A DNA stretch of 64,000 nucleotides from Pseudorhizobium tarimense (lineage in GTDB: Bacteria > Pseudomonadota > Alphaproteobacteria > Rhizobiales > Rhizobiaceae), in the NCBI RefSeq assembly GCF_022968135.1, contig NZ_JALJRA010000020.1:1-64000 (forward strand), in the 5' to 3' direction. A program made the position numbers and the translations under genes. Positions within the stretch are counted from its first letter, which is position 1. Every line of letters begins with the position of its first letter. The notes under the pieces were generated by a model that did no database searches, had not been told where the DNA came from, and saw nothing but the letters and a program-made list of their open reading frames with translations. Below are positions 56,218 to 64,000 of this stretch, in pieces.

Positions 56218-56259
56218 CCTAAGGCGTAACAGTTCGTCAGAGTTAAGAGTGAGAAGAAC

Positions 56260-57987
56260 ATGTTTTCCAATCCCGTCAGACCATCCGTTTCAGGCGCTAT
56301 ACGGACGTGCCGCTCGGCCTTTGTGGGCATCTTCATCGTCAGCGCAGTGCTCAACGTGCTGATGCTGACGGGTCCCATCTTCATGCTTCAGGTCTATGAC
56401 CGCGTCTTGGCGAGCGGCAGCGTTCCCACGCTTCTCGTTCTCTCGGCGATCACGATCGGCCTCTATGGCCTCAGCGGCATCCTGGACATCCTGAGGTCAA
56501 AGGCGCTGCTGAGGGTCAGCATGCGCGTCTATACGAGTCTTACAAACCCGGTTTTGCGGGCCAACATCCGGCTGCCCGTGATGCTGGGGGGCAAGAGCGC
56601 AGGTCTCCACCCGAACCGCGATCTCGACACCATACGACGATTTCTCGGTTCACCTGGGCCGTCATCAATCTTCGATTTGCCTTTCATGCCCTTTTACTTC
56701 CTGTTGATCTTCGTGATGCACAGCGCCCTTGGCTTTCTGGCGCTTGCCGGTGGAGCCGTGATCTTCCTGCTGGTGGTCTTCAACGAGTATTCGTCGCGGA
56801 CGACCACGAAGGAGGTCGGCCAAACGACCGCGGCCCAGTCGAAGGTCATGGAGACGGCCCGCAGGAATGCCGAGGTGGTTGGAGCCATGGGGATGACGGG
56901 CCGGCTGTCGCAGCGATATGGTGAGCTCGTCACACCCTATTTTTATGCGCAGCAGCAGGCCACCGACCGCAGCAACTTCTATTCCTCGACCATCAAGCTC
57001 CTGCGGATGATGCTGCAGTCGGCGATGCTTGGGCTAGGGGCCTATCTTGCGATCCGGCAGGAGATCTCCGGCGGCGTGATGATCGCCTCGTCTATTATCA
57101 TGGCGCGTGCCCTGTCGCCGATCGAACAGGCTGTCTCACACTGGCCCTCCTTCGTGGCGAGCCGGCAGGCGATGGGAAGGCTCAATCAGGTTCTGTTGCA
57201 ATGCGACGTCGATCGTGGCCTCCAGGGACTTCCGCTTCCCAAAGGCGATCTGTCGATCGAGGAGATGGCCACCAGCGCTCCGGCAGAGCCTGTAGTGCTG
57301 TTGCAAGACGTGGCTTTGACGCTGAAGGCTGGCGACGGGCTCGGTGTCATCGGTGGCTCCGGCTCGGGCAAGACGAGCTTTGCACGGGCACTAGTTGGCG
57401 TCTGGCCGGTGCTAAAGGGAGCGATCCGGCTGGATGGCTCAACCATTGATCAATGGACGGAAGACGAGCGCGGACGTTTTATTGGTTACCTACCTCAAGA
57501 CGTGGAGCTTTTCGATGGTACGGTCGCTGATAACATCGCCCGATTTGATAAAGATGCGGATGTCGTATCCATCGTCGCTGCGGCCAAACTTGCAGGTGTC
57601 CACAATCTGGTAGCGGGTCTTCCTGACGGCTACAATACGATGATCGGCGACGGTGGCGCCAGATTGTCTGCAGGACAGCGGCAGAGGATCGGTTTGGCGC
57701 GTGCTCTCTACGGTAACCCGTTCCTGATCGTGCTGGACGAACCCAATTCCAACCTGGACGTGGAAGGGGAACAGGCGCTAAGCCGCGCCATCCTAGAGGT
57801 TCGCCAACGGGGCGGCATCGTCGTGGTCGTGGCGCATCGAAGCAGCGCACTGTTGTCCGTAAACAAGCTGCTGATCATCCAGGGTGGCCGACAGGTCGCG
57901 TTTGGAGACAAGGATCAGCTGCTGACGAATGTCTCTATCCTCAACGGATCCATGCAGTCGGGAAAGGCACTAGCCAATGCAGTATGA
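56260..57987 (+). CDS. Type I secretion ABC transporter (PrtD/PrsD family)
   Basis: 575 aa. Membrane part 1-~320 with several helices (FIVSAVLNVLMLTGPIFMLQ; FYFLLIFVMHSALGFLALAG) but no C39 peptidase or C39-like domain at the front, placing it with the protease/lipase-type PrtD exporters rather than HlyB or LapB. ATPase: Walker A GGSGSGKTSF (~364), signature LSAGQRQRIGLARAL (~470), Walker B FLIVLDEPNSNLD (~488). It exports proteins with an uncleaved C-terminal signal in one step from cytosol to outside. The substrate is presumably the giant protein just upstream. Overlaps the membrane-fusion gene by 11 bp. Confidence 0.93.
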   Translation: MFSNPVRPSVSGAIRTCRSAFVGIFIVSAVLNVLMLTGPIFMLQVYDRVLASGSVPTLLVLSAITIGLYGLSGILDILRSKALLRVSMRVYTSLTNPVLRANIRLPVMLGGKSAGLHPNRDLDTIRRFLGSPGPSSIFDLPFMPFYFLLIFVMHSALGFLALAGGAVIFLLVVFNEYSSRTTTKEVGQTTAAQSKVMETARRNAEVVGAMGMTGRLSQRYGELVTPYFYAQQQATDRSNFYSSTIKLLRMMLQSAMLGLGAYLAIRQEISGGVMIASSIIMARALSPIEQAVSHWPSFVASRQAMGRLNQVLLQCDVDRGLQGLPLPKGDLSIEEMATSAPAEPVVLLQDVALTLKAGDGLGVIGGSGSGKTSFARALVGVWPVLKGAIRLDGSTIDQWTEDERGRFIGYLPQDVELFDGTVADNIARFDKDADVVSIVAAAKLAGVHNLVAGLPDGYNTMIGDGGARLSAGQRQRIGLARALYGNPFLIVLDEPNSNLDVEGEQALSRAILEVRQRGGIVVVVAHRSSALLSVNKLLIIQGGRQVAFGDKDQLLTNVSILNGSMQSGKALANAV

Positions 57988-59287
57988 TGCCCTGGATCAA
58001 GTTATCAGCCGGTCAATCCGACGGCAGATCATTCTCTCCCTCACCGTTGCTGGAGTTTTCCTCGGCGGCTTTGCCGCAGCAGCCAATTGGGCGGAGATCA
58101 ACGGCGCGGTCATGTCGAGTGGCAAGATCATCGTCCTCGGTCGCGCCAAACAGGTCGAGCACGCCGACGGTGGCATCATCGCCGACATCGTCGTTTCTGA
58201 GGGAGACAAGGTCGAGGCCGGTCAGCTTCTGTTCCGGCTTGACGGAACCATGGCGCAGGCCAATCTCGGAATCATCGAAAATCAGCTCCTGCAACTGCTG
58301 GCACAGGAATCGCGGCTTCTTGCGGAGCAGGCCAATCGCGCCGATATCGAAGTGCCGGAGGATTTTGGGTCCGTTCCCGAAGAACGTCGCGCGCTTCTGA
58401 TCGAAGCTCAGAAGGAGCTGATGGCGGCAAGAGCAGCGACGAAAGCAAGTCAGAAGGCGCAGCTGACAAAACAGGTGGCGCAGTTCGAGGAGCAGGTTTC
58501 AGCGCTTGAGGCTCAAAGAAAAGCGGTGGAGGACAACATCGCCCTCGTGGACGATCAGTTGAGCCGCTACACCTCACTTAACGACCGTGGCCTAATCATG
58601 CACTCGCAGTTGATTGCGATCCAGCGGGAAAGAGCATCCCTAGGCGGGAGTCAGGCTGCCCTGACAGCGGAAATTATCGAGACCCAACAGGCCAGAACGC
58701 AGGCGGAATTGAAGCTGGCGCAGATTGACGAGGCATTCTATGAGAGTGTCCTCACGGAACTCGACCTAAAGCGCTCCGAAATCGCCAAACTTTCCGAGGA
58801 ACGCATCGCAGCGCAGGACAAGATCCGGCGCCTGGACATCCGTGCGCCGATGACCGGCTCTCTTCACGAGCTTAACATCCATACGATCGGCAGCGTTGCT
58901 GCGCCGGGTGAGACCCTGGTAAGCATCATCCCAGACGATGACGAGCTCATCGTGGAAGCTAAGCTTTCACCCACCGACATCGATCAGGTTCACAGTGGCC
59001 AGAACGCACGTATTCGCCTCACCAGCCTCAGTCAGCGGGTCACGCCTGAGCTGTCGGCGAGCGTCATCGATATCTCCGCTGATCTCACACATGATCAGCA
59101 GACAAATACGTCCTACTACCTGGCCCGGCTGCGCATCCCTGATAACGAGCTGGACAAGGTCGGGAAGGAAATCTTGAAACCGGGCATGCCTGCAGAGGTC
59201 TTCGTACAGACGGAATCACGTTCAATCCTGTCCTATCTCATCAAACCCATCACCGATCAGATCACGCATGCGATGCGAGAGGCCTAG
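57977..59287 (+). CDS. HlyD-family membrane fusion protein of type I secretion
   Basis: 436 aa. One N-terminal helix (IILSLTVAGVFLGGFAAAA), then a lipoyl half (HADGGIIADIVVSEGDKVEAG, split as HADGGIIADIV and VSEGDKVEAG), a long coiled coil (about 100-280, rich in Gln/Glu/Leu/Ala heptads), the second lipoyl half (RAPMTGSLHELNIHTIGSVA) and a beta-barrel domain (ETLVSIIPDDDELIVEAKLS). Links the ABC exporter to an outer-membrane TolC-type channel, which is not encoded here. Equivalent to PrtE/PrsE. Confidence 0.93.
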   Translation: MQYDALDQVISRSIRRQIILSLTVAGVFLGGFAAAANWAEINGAVMSSGKIIVLGRAKQVEHADGGIIADIVVSEGDKVEAGQLLFRLDGTMAQANLGIIENQLLQLLAQESRLLAEQANRADIEVPEDFGSVPEERRALLIEAQKELMAARAATKASQKAQLTKQVAQFEEQVSALEAQRKAVEDNIALVDDQLSRYTSLNDRGLIMHSQLIAIQRERASLGGSQAALTAEIIETQQARTQAELKLAQIDEAFYESVLTELDLKRSEIAKLSEERIAAQDKIRRLDIRAPMTGSLHELNIHTIGSVAAPGETLVSIIPDDDELIVEAKLSPTDIDQVHSGQNARIRLTSLSQRVTPELSASVIDISADLTHDQQTNTSYYLARLRIPDNELDKVGKEILKPGMPAEVFVQTESRSILSYLIKPITDQITHAMREA

Positions 59288-59326
59288 AATTGCTCGGCCG
59301 GAACATAACAGAGCAGGGGAGTATTC

Positions 59327-59890
59327 ATGTTGCGCAGCGATTTAGGTGCAGGTTCGGAAATATTTGACCACGACGTTCAAGCAATAGCAGCCAGCCTCAA
59401 TGACGTGGCGCCCGTCGAAGCTGGTGCTGGTCTTCTTTCGGGGCAGCCAGATGCTTTAGAAAACAGGCCACCAGTCATCCTCCACCGGCGCGCATCACAC
59501 GGGCTGCAGTCAAGACTGAGCGATGAGCGAAAGCCTTGGCCAGTCGATGGCGAGTATGGGCGGCGTGTGATTGAGCAGAGATTAGACCGCCTGGACGCTC
59601 GCCTGGATGACATCGCCCGCTCGGTTGAGTTCAGTGAAGCCTTCTTGAGCCTGAAGCTTAAGCAGCAGCTTGAAGAAACCATGGTCATGGCGGCTGCGGC
59701 GACAGGTGGAGGACGAACGTCAGCGTCACGTGGCGGTTTGGGATTTGCTATCCTGCTGGTCTGCACAGTAGGCTTGGCAGCGCTTCTCGGAGCGGAGGTT
59801 TATGGCGACGCAACCAGCCAAGCCGCTGGATGGGCAACGGAACGGCTGGCACCGCTATTTGCTCTTGTTTGGCAGAGTCTGACAGGCTGA
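59327..59890 (+). CDS. Hypothetical membrane protein with coiled coil, in secretion operon
   Basis: 187 aa. The first ~90 residues look disordered; residues ~95-130 form a helical/coiled-coil stretch (VIEQRLDRLDARLDDIARSV); one clear membrane helix follows (GLGFAILLVCTVGLAALLG, ~147-165). GAGCAGGGGAG precedes the ATG. I do not recognise the family. Its place 39 bp after the HlyD-family gene suggests a role with the exporter or its substrate, for example as an inner-membrane accessory. Confidence 0.7.
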   Translation: MLRSDLGAGSEIFDHDVQAIAASLNDVAPVEAGAGLLSGQPDALENRPPVILHRRASHGLQSRLSDERKPWPVDGEYGRRVIEQRLDRLDARLDDIARSVEFSEAFLSLKLKQQLEETMVMAAAATGGGRTSASRGGLGFAILLVCTVGLAALLGAEVYGDATSQAAGWATERLAPLFALVWQSLTG

Positions 59891-60275
59891 ATAGCCCCTA
59901 GATTTGTAGACGCCTTCTTTCCTAAAACTGAGGCAAGGAGGCCTGTGGCAAGCCTAATCTTGAGTTCCACCTAGTCGCGGCAACTTGATGCTGGCTATCG
60001 TGGACGTCGGCCTCGGCTGTGGCCATTGAGAAGATGTAGCGCACCGAGAATGATCAAAAGTGGCCCAAAAACGTCAAGATCCCAGCGGTGCGAATGTTTT
60101 GCGCAACGGACGGGCGGGGATCGGAATTGCGACGTTGCATAAGGGACCTCTAGCGCGTGTACGGGAACCGAGACCGCGGCAAAGGGCAATCTCGTGGGCG
60201 TTCCAGGCATGCGCCAGCCTCAGAAAGACAATGCCATGGTCTGGAATGAAGCGCCAGCTTCATTTTCCATCAAGG
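59891..60275. other. Intergenic region
   Basis: About 385 bp. A minus-strand frame at 59995-60210 contains one hydrophobic stretch (FGPLLIILGALHLLNG) and may be a relic of a membrane protein, but I cannot support it as a gene. No terminator seen. Confidence 0.3.
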
Positions 60276-60548
60276 TTAACGCCGTCCACAAGCCAGAACA
60301 CCGCTCGGGCAGGGGACATAGCCGCGCTTTCGCTTCTGACGCAGGAGCGCAAGAAACGATGATAGTGCTTGCTTTTCGTCTTCGAAGACGTCGATCCGCT
60401 GTTGCCCGCGGGTTCCGGTACGCCCCCACTCACGGATCAGCGATACGTTCCCGAACAGAGTGTGTTGGATGGAGAGCGCATAAAAGCGCGACATGTTCTT
60501 GCGGCGGTCGATGCGTCGGATGTGAACGTGGTAGACGTGATAGCTCAT
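60276..60548 (-). CDS. WGR-domain protein, 90 aa
   Basis: A single WGR domain: RRIDRRKNMSRFYALSIQ, then LFGNVSLIREWGRTGTRGQ (the name-giving Trp-Gly-Arg), then an acidic turn and a helix (FEDEKQALSSFLALLRQKRKR). Small stand-alone WGR proteins are common on rhizobial plasmids; in larger proteins the domain binds nucleic acid, but the role here is unknown. It is transcribed away from the trb operon. The start at 60548 keeps the MSYHVYHV lead typical of relatives; Met 60494 is an alternative. Confidence 0.85.
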   Translation of the reverse strand: MSYHVYHVHIRRIDRRKNMSRFYALSIQHTLFGNVSLIREWGRTGTRGQQRIDVFEDEKQALSSFLALLRQKRKRGYVPCPSGVLACGRR

Positions 60549-60919
60549 GCCATCAGAGTCTCACGGAGGATCGACAGCGGTCCAACGAGAGTTTTGAATC
60601 AAACAGCGTCCACCGATTCACGCAGTGAATGAGTGGACGTCGCGGTCACCCGTCGATCTGGCGGGGCGACCTTGATCGCCATGTTTTGCCAACGGATCCA
60701 AGAGGATTGCGAGAGGCTCTCTCCACGCAGCCTCCGTCTGATGATGGAAACCTGCACGGTTCACCCACTCAGCAAGTGTCGAACGTGTTCACGTCTCTCT
60801 CCTTACTGGGAGCAGTGGCCGGGCCAGAGCGTTGGCCTAGACCAAAGTACTAACACTTCTGCCAGTAGATCATTCTCGCGTTCTGCACGAACCTCTCCGA
60901 AACAAATCGGAGAACGCTG
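60549..60919. promoter_or_regulatory. Upstream region of the trb operon
   Basis: About 370 bp between the WGR gene and the trb genes. It holds the palindrome at 60848-60867 and a 7-bp hairpin (TCTCCGA-AACAAA-TCGGAGA, 60894-60913) just before a possible small reading frame. No traI-like autoinducer synthase gene and no classical 18-bp tra box is visible. Confidence 0.5.
60848..60867. promoter_or_regulatory. 20-bp palindrome TACT-N2-CA-N4-TG-N2-AGTA, copy 2 (trb promoter)
   Basis: TACTAACACTTCTGCCAGTA, same symmetric bases and same flanks as the copy at 25549-25568. It sits 53 bp before the small frame and about 178 bp before trbB, where quorum-type activators bind in related plasmids. The cognate protein is not identified. 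Confidence 0.55.
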
Positions 60920-61048
60920 ATGCACGTAGCGACGGCCGCAAGCAAATGCCCGAGAGAAGATGAGGCGCAGCACCTGCTCAGCGACCGAGTGCTGCACAAG
61001 GCGGGGCTGCATCAAACTGTCGTTCGCAGGGGAGCTCTGTGCCAATGA
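60920..61048 (+). CDS. Possible 42-aa leader reading frame overlapping trbB
   Basis: Starts ATG, reads MHVATAASKCPREDEAQHLL and ends CAATGA, with the TGA overlapping the trbB ATG. It occupies the position where traI precedes trbB in Ti-type plasmids, and could couple translation. No family similarity recognised. Confidence 0.3.
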   Translation: MHVATAASKCPREDEAQHLLSDRVLHKAGLHQTVVRRGALCQ

Positions 61049-62010
61049 CCCCGTCAAAATCGTCGGACCGTCTGATCCGCAAGCTAAGCGCCGCCTTGGG
61101 CACCGCAGTCTGCGATGCTCTTAACGACAGCGAGGTCGTGGAGATCATGCTCAATCCGGACGGAAAACTGTTCCTGGAGCGACTGGGCGAGAGGATCACT
61201 CTCATCGGCGATTTGAGCGCTGAAGCCGCGGAAGTTGCCATCGGTGCCGTTGCGCATGCCCTTGGCGCTTATGCTGACCGGGGCCACCCGATCGTCTCAG
61301 GTGAGCTGCCACTGGCGGGGCGCTATCGGTTTGAAGGTCTCCTTCCGCCGGTCGTCTCCTCTCCAAGCTTTTCTATACGCCGCCACCTGACGCGCGTGCT
61401 TTCGTTGGACGACTATGTCGTTGCTAGCATTCTGACACCCGCTCAAGCTCAGACCATTCGTGAGGCCGTGCAGACACGCCGCAACATCATTGTGTCCGGC
61501 GGCACCGGCTCCGGCAAGACCACTCTTGCCACTACAATCATCGGGGAGATGATCCGACACTCTCCGCAAGATCGCCTCGTCATGTTGGAGGATACGCCCG
61601 AGATTCAGTGCTCCGCCGCCAACATCGTCTCGCTGCGCACCAGTGCGGCGATCGACATGTCGAAGCTTCTGAGGAGTGCCCTTAGACTCCGCCCTGACCG
61701 GATCGTGGTGGGCGAGGTGCGCGATGGCGCAGCCTTGAGCCTGTTGAAGGCCTGGAATACCGGCCATCCGGGTGGCGTCGCGACAGTCCATTCCAACACC
61801 GCGAGATCGACCCTACAGCGACTCGAGCAGCTGACGGGGGAGGTCAGCCAGCAGCCGATGTGCGCCATCATCGGGGAAGCGGTCGATGTGGTCATCTCGA
61901 TTGAGAGGACGGCAAAGGGCCGCCGGATCAGCGAGATCCTTCAGGTCACTCGATTTGCCGGCGGCGAATACCAATGCGCATCATATGGGGAGATACGTCA
62001 TGCGGCCTAA
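61045..62010 (+). CDS. trbB: Conjugal transfer ATPase TrbB (VirB11 family)
   Basis: 321 aa from ATG 61045; a GTG at 61039 is an alternative with GGGGAG 4 nt upstream. Walker [14 protein letters not shown] (~151), Asp box MLEDTPEIQ, Walker B-like [16 protein letters not shown] and His box [12 protein letters not shown]. The N-terminal domain begins [15 protein letters not shown] and contains [18 protein letters not shown] hexameric cytosolic traffic ATPase of the mating-pair-formation type IV system. First of the trb operon; overlaps trbC. Confidence 0.94.
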   Translation: MTPSKSSDRLIRKLSAALGTAVCDALNDSEVVEIMLNPDGKLFLERLGERITLIGDLSAEAAEVAIGAVAHALGAYADRGHPIVSGELPLAGRYRFEGLLPPVVSSPSFSIRRHLTRVLSLDDYVVASILTPAQAQTIREAVQTRRNIIVSGGTGSGKTTLATTIIGEMIRHSPQDRLVMLEDTPEIQCSAANIVSLRTSAAIDMSKLLRSALRLRPDRIVVGEVRDGAALSLLKAWNTGHPGGVATVHSNTARSTLQRLEQLTGEVSQQPMCAIIGEAVDVVISIERTAKGRRISEILQVTRFAGGEYQCASYGEIRHAA

Positions 62011-62377
62011 GAGAAAGATCAGCCAGATCGTCAGCAGCGCAGCGTTCGTCGGCGTTGCCGCACGTCCGGCCATGGCAAGCTCCGGTGGCAGCCTGCCATG
62101 GGAGGGGCCGTTGGAGCAGATCCAGCAATCCATCACCGGACCCGTGGCAGGCTATATCGCGCTTGCCGCTGTTGCGGTTGCCGGAGCCATGCTGATCTTT
62201 GGGGGCGAGCTCAACGATTTCGCACGCCGGCTCGTCTACGTGGTTCTCGTAGCGGGCATACTGCTGGGCGCCACGACCATCGTCGGGCTCTTTGGATCCA
62301 CGGGCGCCTCGATTGGCGATGTTCATTTCGAGCCCGTGCCGCGGTTGACGACGTGGGTGGGGCAGGACGATGGCTGA
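62000..62377 (+). CDS. trbC: Conjugal pilin TrbC
   Basis: 125 aa from Met 62000, chosen because GGGGAG stands 8 nt upstream and it starts a basic signal peptide ([20 protein letters not shown], cleavage near AMA). Two membrane helices follow ([35 protein letters not shown]), as in TrbC/VirB2 pilins. Overlaps trbB by 11 bp and trbD by 8 bp. The mature protein is the pilus subunit. Confidence 0.92.
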   Translation: MRPKRKISQIVSSAAFVGVAARPAMASSGGSLPWEGPLEQIQQSITGPVAGYIALAAVAVAGAMLIFGGELNDFARRLVYVVLVAGILLGATTIVGLFGSTGASIGDVHFEPVPRLTTWVGQDDG

Positions 62378-62666
62378 GGGCCTGACTCTGCAGCGGACGC
62401 CATTCAACAAGGCAATTCATCGTCCAAGCCTTCTGTTAGGGGCAGACCGTGAACTGGTTCTGGCGACTGGCCTGGCGGCGGCCATTCTCGTGTTCGTCGT
62501 GCTGACCGTCTATTCCGTCCTCCTCGGAATTGGCTTGTGGACACTTGTCACCGCGATTTTGCGCCTGATGGCCAAGAGAGATCCGATGACGCGCCAAATC
62601 TATCTCAGGCACATCTACTATCGCGCTGCCTACAGAGCGACGAGCAGCCCCTGGCGCGATCGCTGA
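62370..62666 (+). CDS. trbD: Conjugal transfer protein TrbD (VirB3-like)
   Basis: 98 aa. Starts [20 protein letters not shown], the usual TrbD lead, then a hydrophobic pair of helices ([31 protein letters not shown]) and a basic tail with [13 protein letters not shown]. Inner-membrane component working with the TrbE ATPase. Confidence 0.92.
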   Translation: MAEGLTLQRTPFNKAIHRPSLLLGADRELVLATGLAAAILVFVVLTVYSVLLGIGLWTLVTAILRLMAKRDPMTRQIYLRHIYYRAAYRATSSPWRDR

Positions 62667-62679
62667 AGGAAGGTCTACC

Positions 62680-64000
62680 ATGGCATCACTTGCAAACGTC
62701 CGGTCTCGCAATCCGTCTTTCGCCGATTTAGTCCCCTATGCCGCTCTGGTTGATGACGGCGTGATGCTCCTTAAGGACGGGAGTCTAATGGCCGGCTGGT
62801 ACTATGCCGGTCCAGATACCGAAAGCGCCACAGATCAGGAGCGCAACGACCTGTCACGGCAGATCAACGCGATCCTTGTACGGCTGGGGAGCGGTTGGAT
62901 GCTTCAGGTCGAAGCAGTGCGGACACCAACAAACGCCTATCCGGCCGAAAGCGACTGCTTCTTTGCAGACCCTGTCAGCCGGGCGATCGACGCGGAGCGT
63001 CGGGGACAGTTTGAGCGTCAGGAGCGTCATTTCGAAAGCAAGCATGCGGTGTTGTTGACGCACCGCCCGCCCGAGCCGAAGCACGCCGCGTTGGCGCGCT
63101 ATATGTATTCCGACCGATCTAACCGGAATGGTTCTTTTGCCGATACCGCATTGGCAGCCTTCAATGAGGCCAGTCGGGAGCTCGAACAGTATCTGGCCAA
63201 CACGCTGTCTCTCCAGCGCATGAGGACCCACACCATCGTAGAGGAGGGCGCCCTTCGTCCTGAACGATTTGACGATCTCTTGCAGTTCATCCGCTTTTGT
63301 ATCACGGGCGAAAACCATCCCGTGCGGCTTCCCGACGTCCCGATGTATCTGGACTGGGTAACGACCGCAGAACTGCAGCATGGTCTCACACCGACTATCG
63401 AGAACCGCCACGTTGCTCTCGTGGCAATCGATGGATTTCCTGCTGAAAGCTGGCCCGGCATCCTCAATCGGCTCGACCAGATGCCGATCGCCTACCGCTG
63501 GTCTTCCCGCTTCATCTTTCTTGACGCTCTGGAGGCAAGACAGCGTCTGGAACGAGCGCGCAAGAAATGGCAGCAGAAGGTCAGGCCCTTTTTTGATCAG
63601 GTGTTTCAAACCAATTCTGCATCGATCGACCAGGACGCAATGGCTATGGTCGTCGATGCGGAAGATGCCATCGCGCTGGCGGCATCACAGCTCGTCGCCT
63701 ATGGCTATTATACGTCAGTGATCGTTCTGTTCGATCGCGAACGTGCCACCCTGCAAGACAAGGCCGAACTCGTTCGAAGGATGGTTCAGGCCGAAGGATT
63801 TGGTGCGCGCATCGAGAGCTTGAACGCCACCGATGCCTATCTGGGGAGTCTCCCTGGAAACTGGTATTCAAATGTTCGGGCCCCGTTGATCAGCACGCGC
63901 AATCTTGCCGACCTGATGCCGCTCAACTCGATATGGGCCGGACGACCGACTGCGCCTTGCCCATTTTACCCGCCCCAGTCGCCGCCTCTGATGCAGGTGG
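62680..64000 (+). CDS. trbE: Conjugal transfer ATPase TrbE (VirB4 family), 5' part
   Basis: An open frame from ATG 62680 (GAAGGA upstream), 14 bp after trbD, to the window edge without a stop: 440 codons of an expected ~820. N-terminal features match TrbE: FADLVPYAALVDDGVMLLKD, SLMAGWYYAGPDTES, and later NWYSNVRAPLISTRNLADL near residue 395. The Walker A domain lies beyond the window. It supplies energy for pilus assembly. Confidence 0.93.
   Translation, partial: MASLANVRSRNPSFADLVPYAALVDDGVMLLKDGSLMAGWYYAGPDTESATDQERNDLSRQINAILVRLGSGWMLQVEAVRTPTNAYPAESDCFFADPVSRAIDAERRGQFERQERHFESKHAVLLTHRPPEPKHAALARYMYSDRSNRNGSFADTALAAFNEASRELEQYLANTLSLQRMRTHTIVEEGALRPERFDDLLQFIRFCITGENHPVRLPDVPMYLDWVTTAELQHGLTPTIENRHVALVAIDGFPAESWPGILNRLDQMPIAYRWSSRFIFLDALEARQRLERARKKWQQKVRPFFDQVFQTNSASIDQDAMAMVVDAEDAIALAASQLVAYGYYTSVIVLFDRERATLQDKAELVRRMVQAEGFGARIESLNATDAYLGSLPGNWYSNVRAPLISTRNLADLMPLNSIWAGRPTAPCPFYPPQSPPLMQV

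Noticed and set aside
59995-60210. Minus-strand 71-aa frame with a hydrophobic stretch
   Set aside because: Only 15-16 hydrophobic residues are suggestive; the rest is unlike a protein and no start site is supported.

Overview
The window looks like accessory DNA from an alphaproteobacterium of the Rhizobiaceae type (Rhizobium, Agrobacterium or Ensifer relatives), probably a large plasmid or chromid. Three things suggest this: high GC, a dense load of ABC and TRAP uptake systems for nitrogenous organic compounds, and the start of a Ti/Sym-plasmid-type mating-pair-formation operon (trbB-C-D-E) running off the right edge. I saw no rRNA, tRNA, CRISPR array or intact insertion sequence. The genus is inference.

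Layout. 1-150 is the tail of a dihydrodipicolinate-synthase-family gene. 496-10365 is a hydantoin/oxoproline-type island: a hydantoinase A-like gene and a DUF917 gene (minus strand) face an unusual AroM-LuxR fusion regulator, a stand-alone AroM protein and a complete Dpp/Opp-type ABC importer. Matching 18-bp dyads precede both plus-strand promoters. After a decayed stretch with a HipB-like antitoxin remnant, 11224-18521 holds a second, independent system of the same theme: a MarR-like regulator, a TRAP transporter and a 1202-aa fused 5-oxoprolinase-type enzyme. 18784-22849 (minus) encodes a membrane GGDEF-EAL protein with two orphan periplasmic binding proteins. 23067-25528 has a PPP phosphatase, a small secreted protein and a frameshifted gene.

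25845-37056 is a third catabolic island: an OmpR-like regulator with an amidohydrolase (plus), and a long minus-strand run with a putrescine-type ABC importer, a TauD-like dioxygenase, an RraA-like protein, a nitrilase-family amidase, an ornithine-cyclodeaminase-family protein and a frameshifted MmgE/PrpD gene. 37508-39379 carries small regulators and hypotheticals. 39472-59890 is a surface or secreted-protein island: a LuxR-type pseudo-receiver regulator, a giant gene of about 5.19 kilo-residues built from carbohydrate-binding, cadherin-like, malectin-like, beta-propeller and choice-of-anchor domains, its type I secretion ATPase and membrane-fusion protein, and a small membrane protein. 60276-64000 contains a WGR-domain gene and the trb operon.

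How it works together: the three nitrogen islands each pair a dedicated importer with ring-opening or amide-cleaving enzymes and a local regulator. The giant protein and its exporter form one module. The most notable items are the AroM-LuxR fusion, whose enzyme-like domain has lost both cysteines seen in its paralogue next door; the giant RTX-less type I secretion substrate with an embedded sugar-dehydrogenase-like propeller; the GGDEF-EAL/two-binding-protein operon; and a 20-bp palindrome shared between the trb promoter region and a site 35 kb away.
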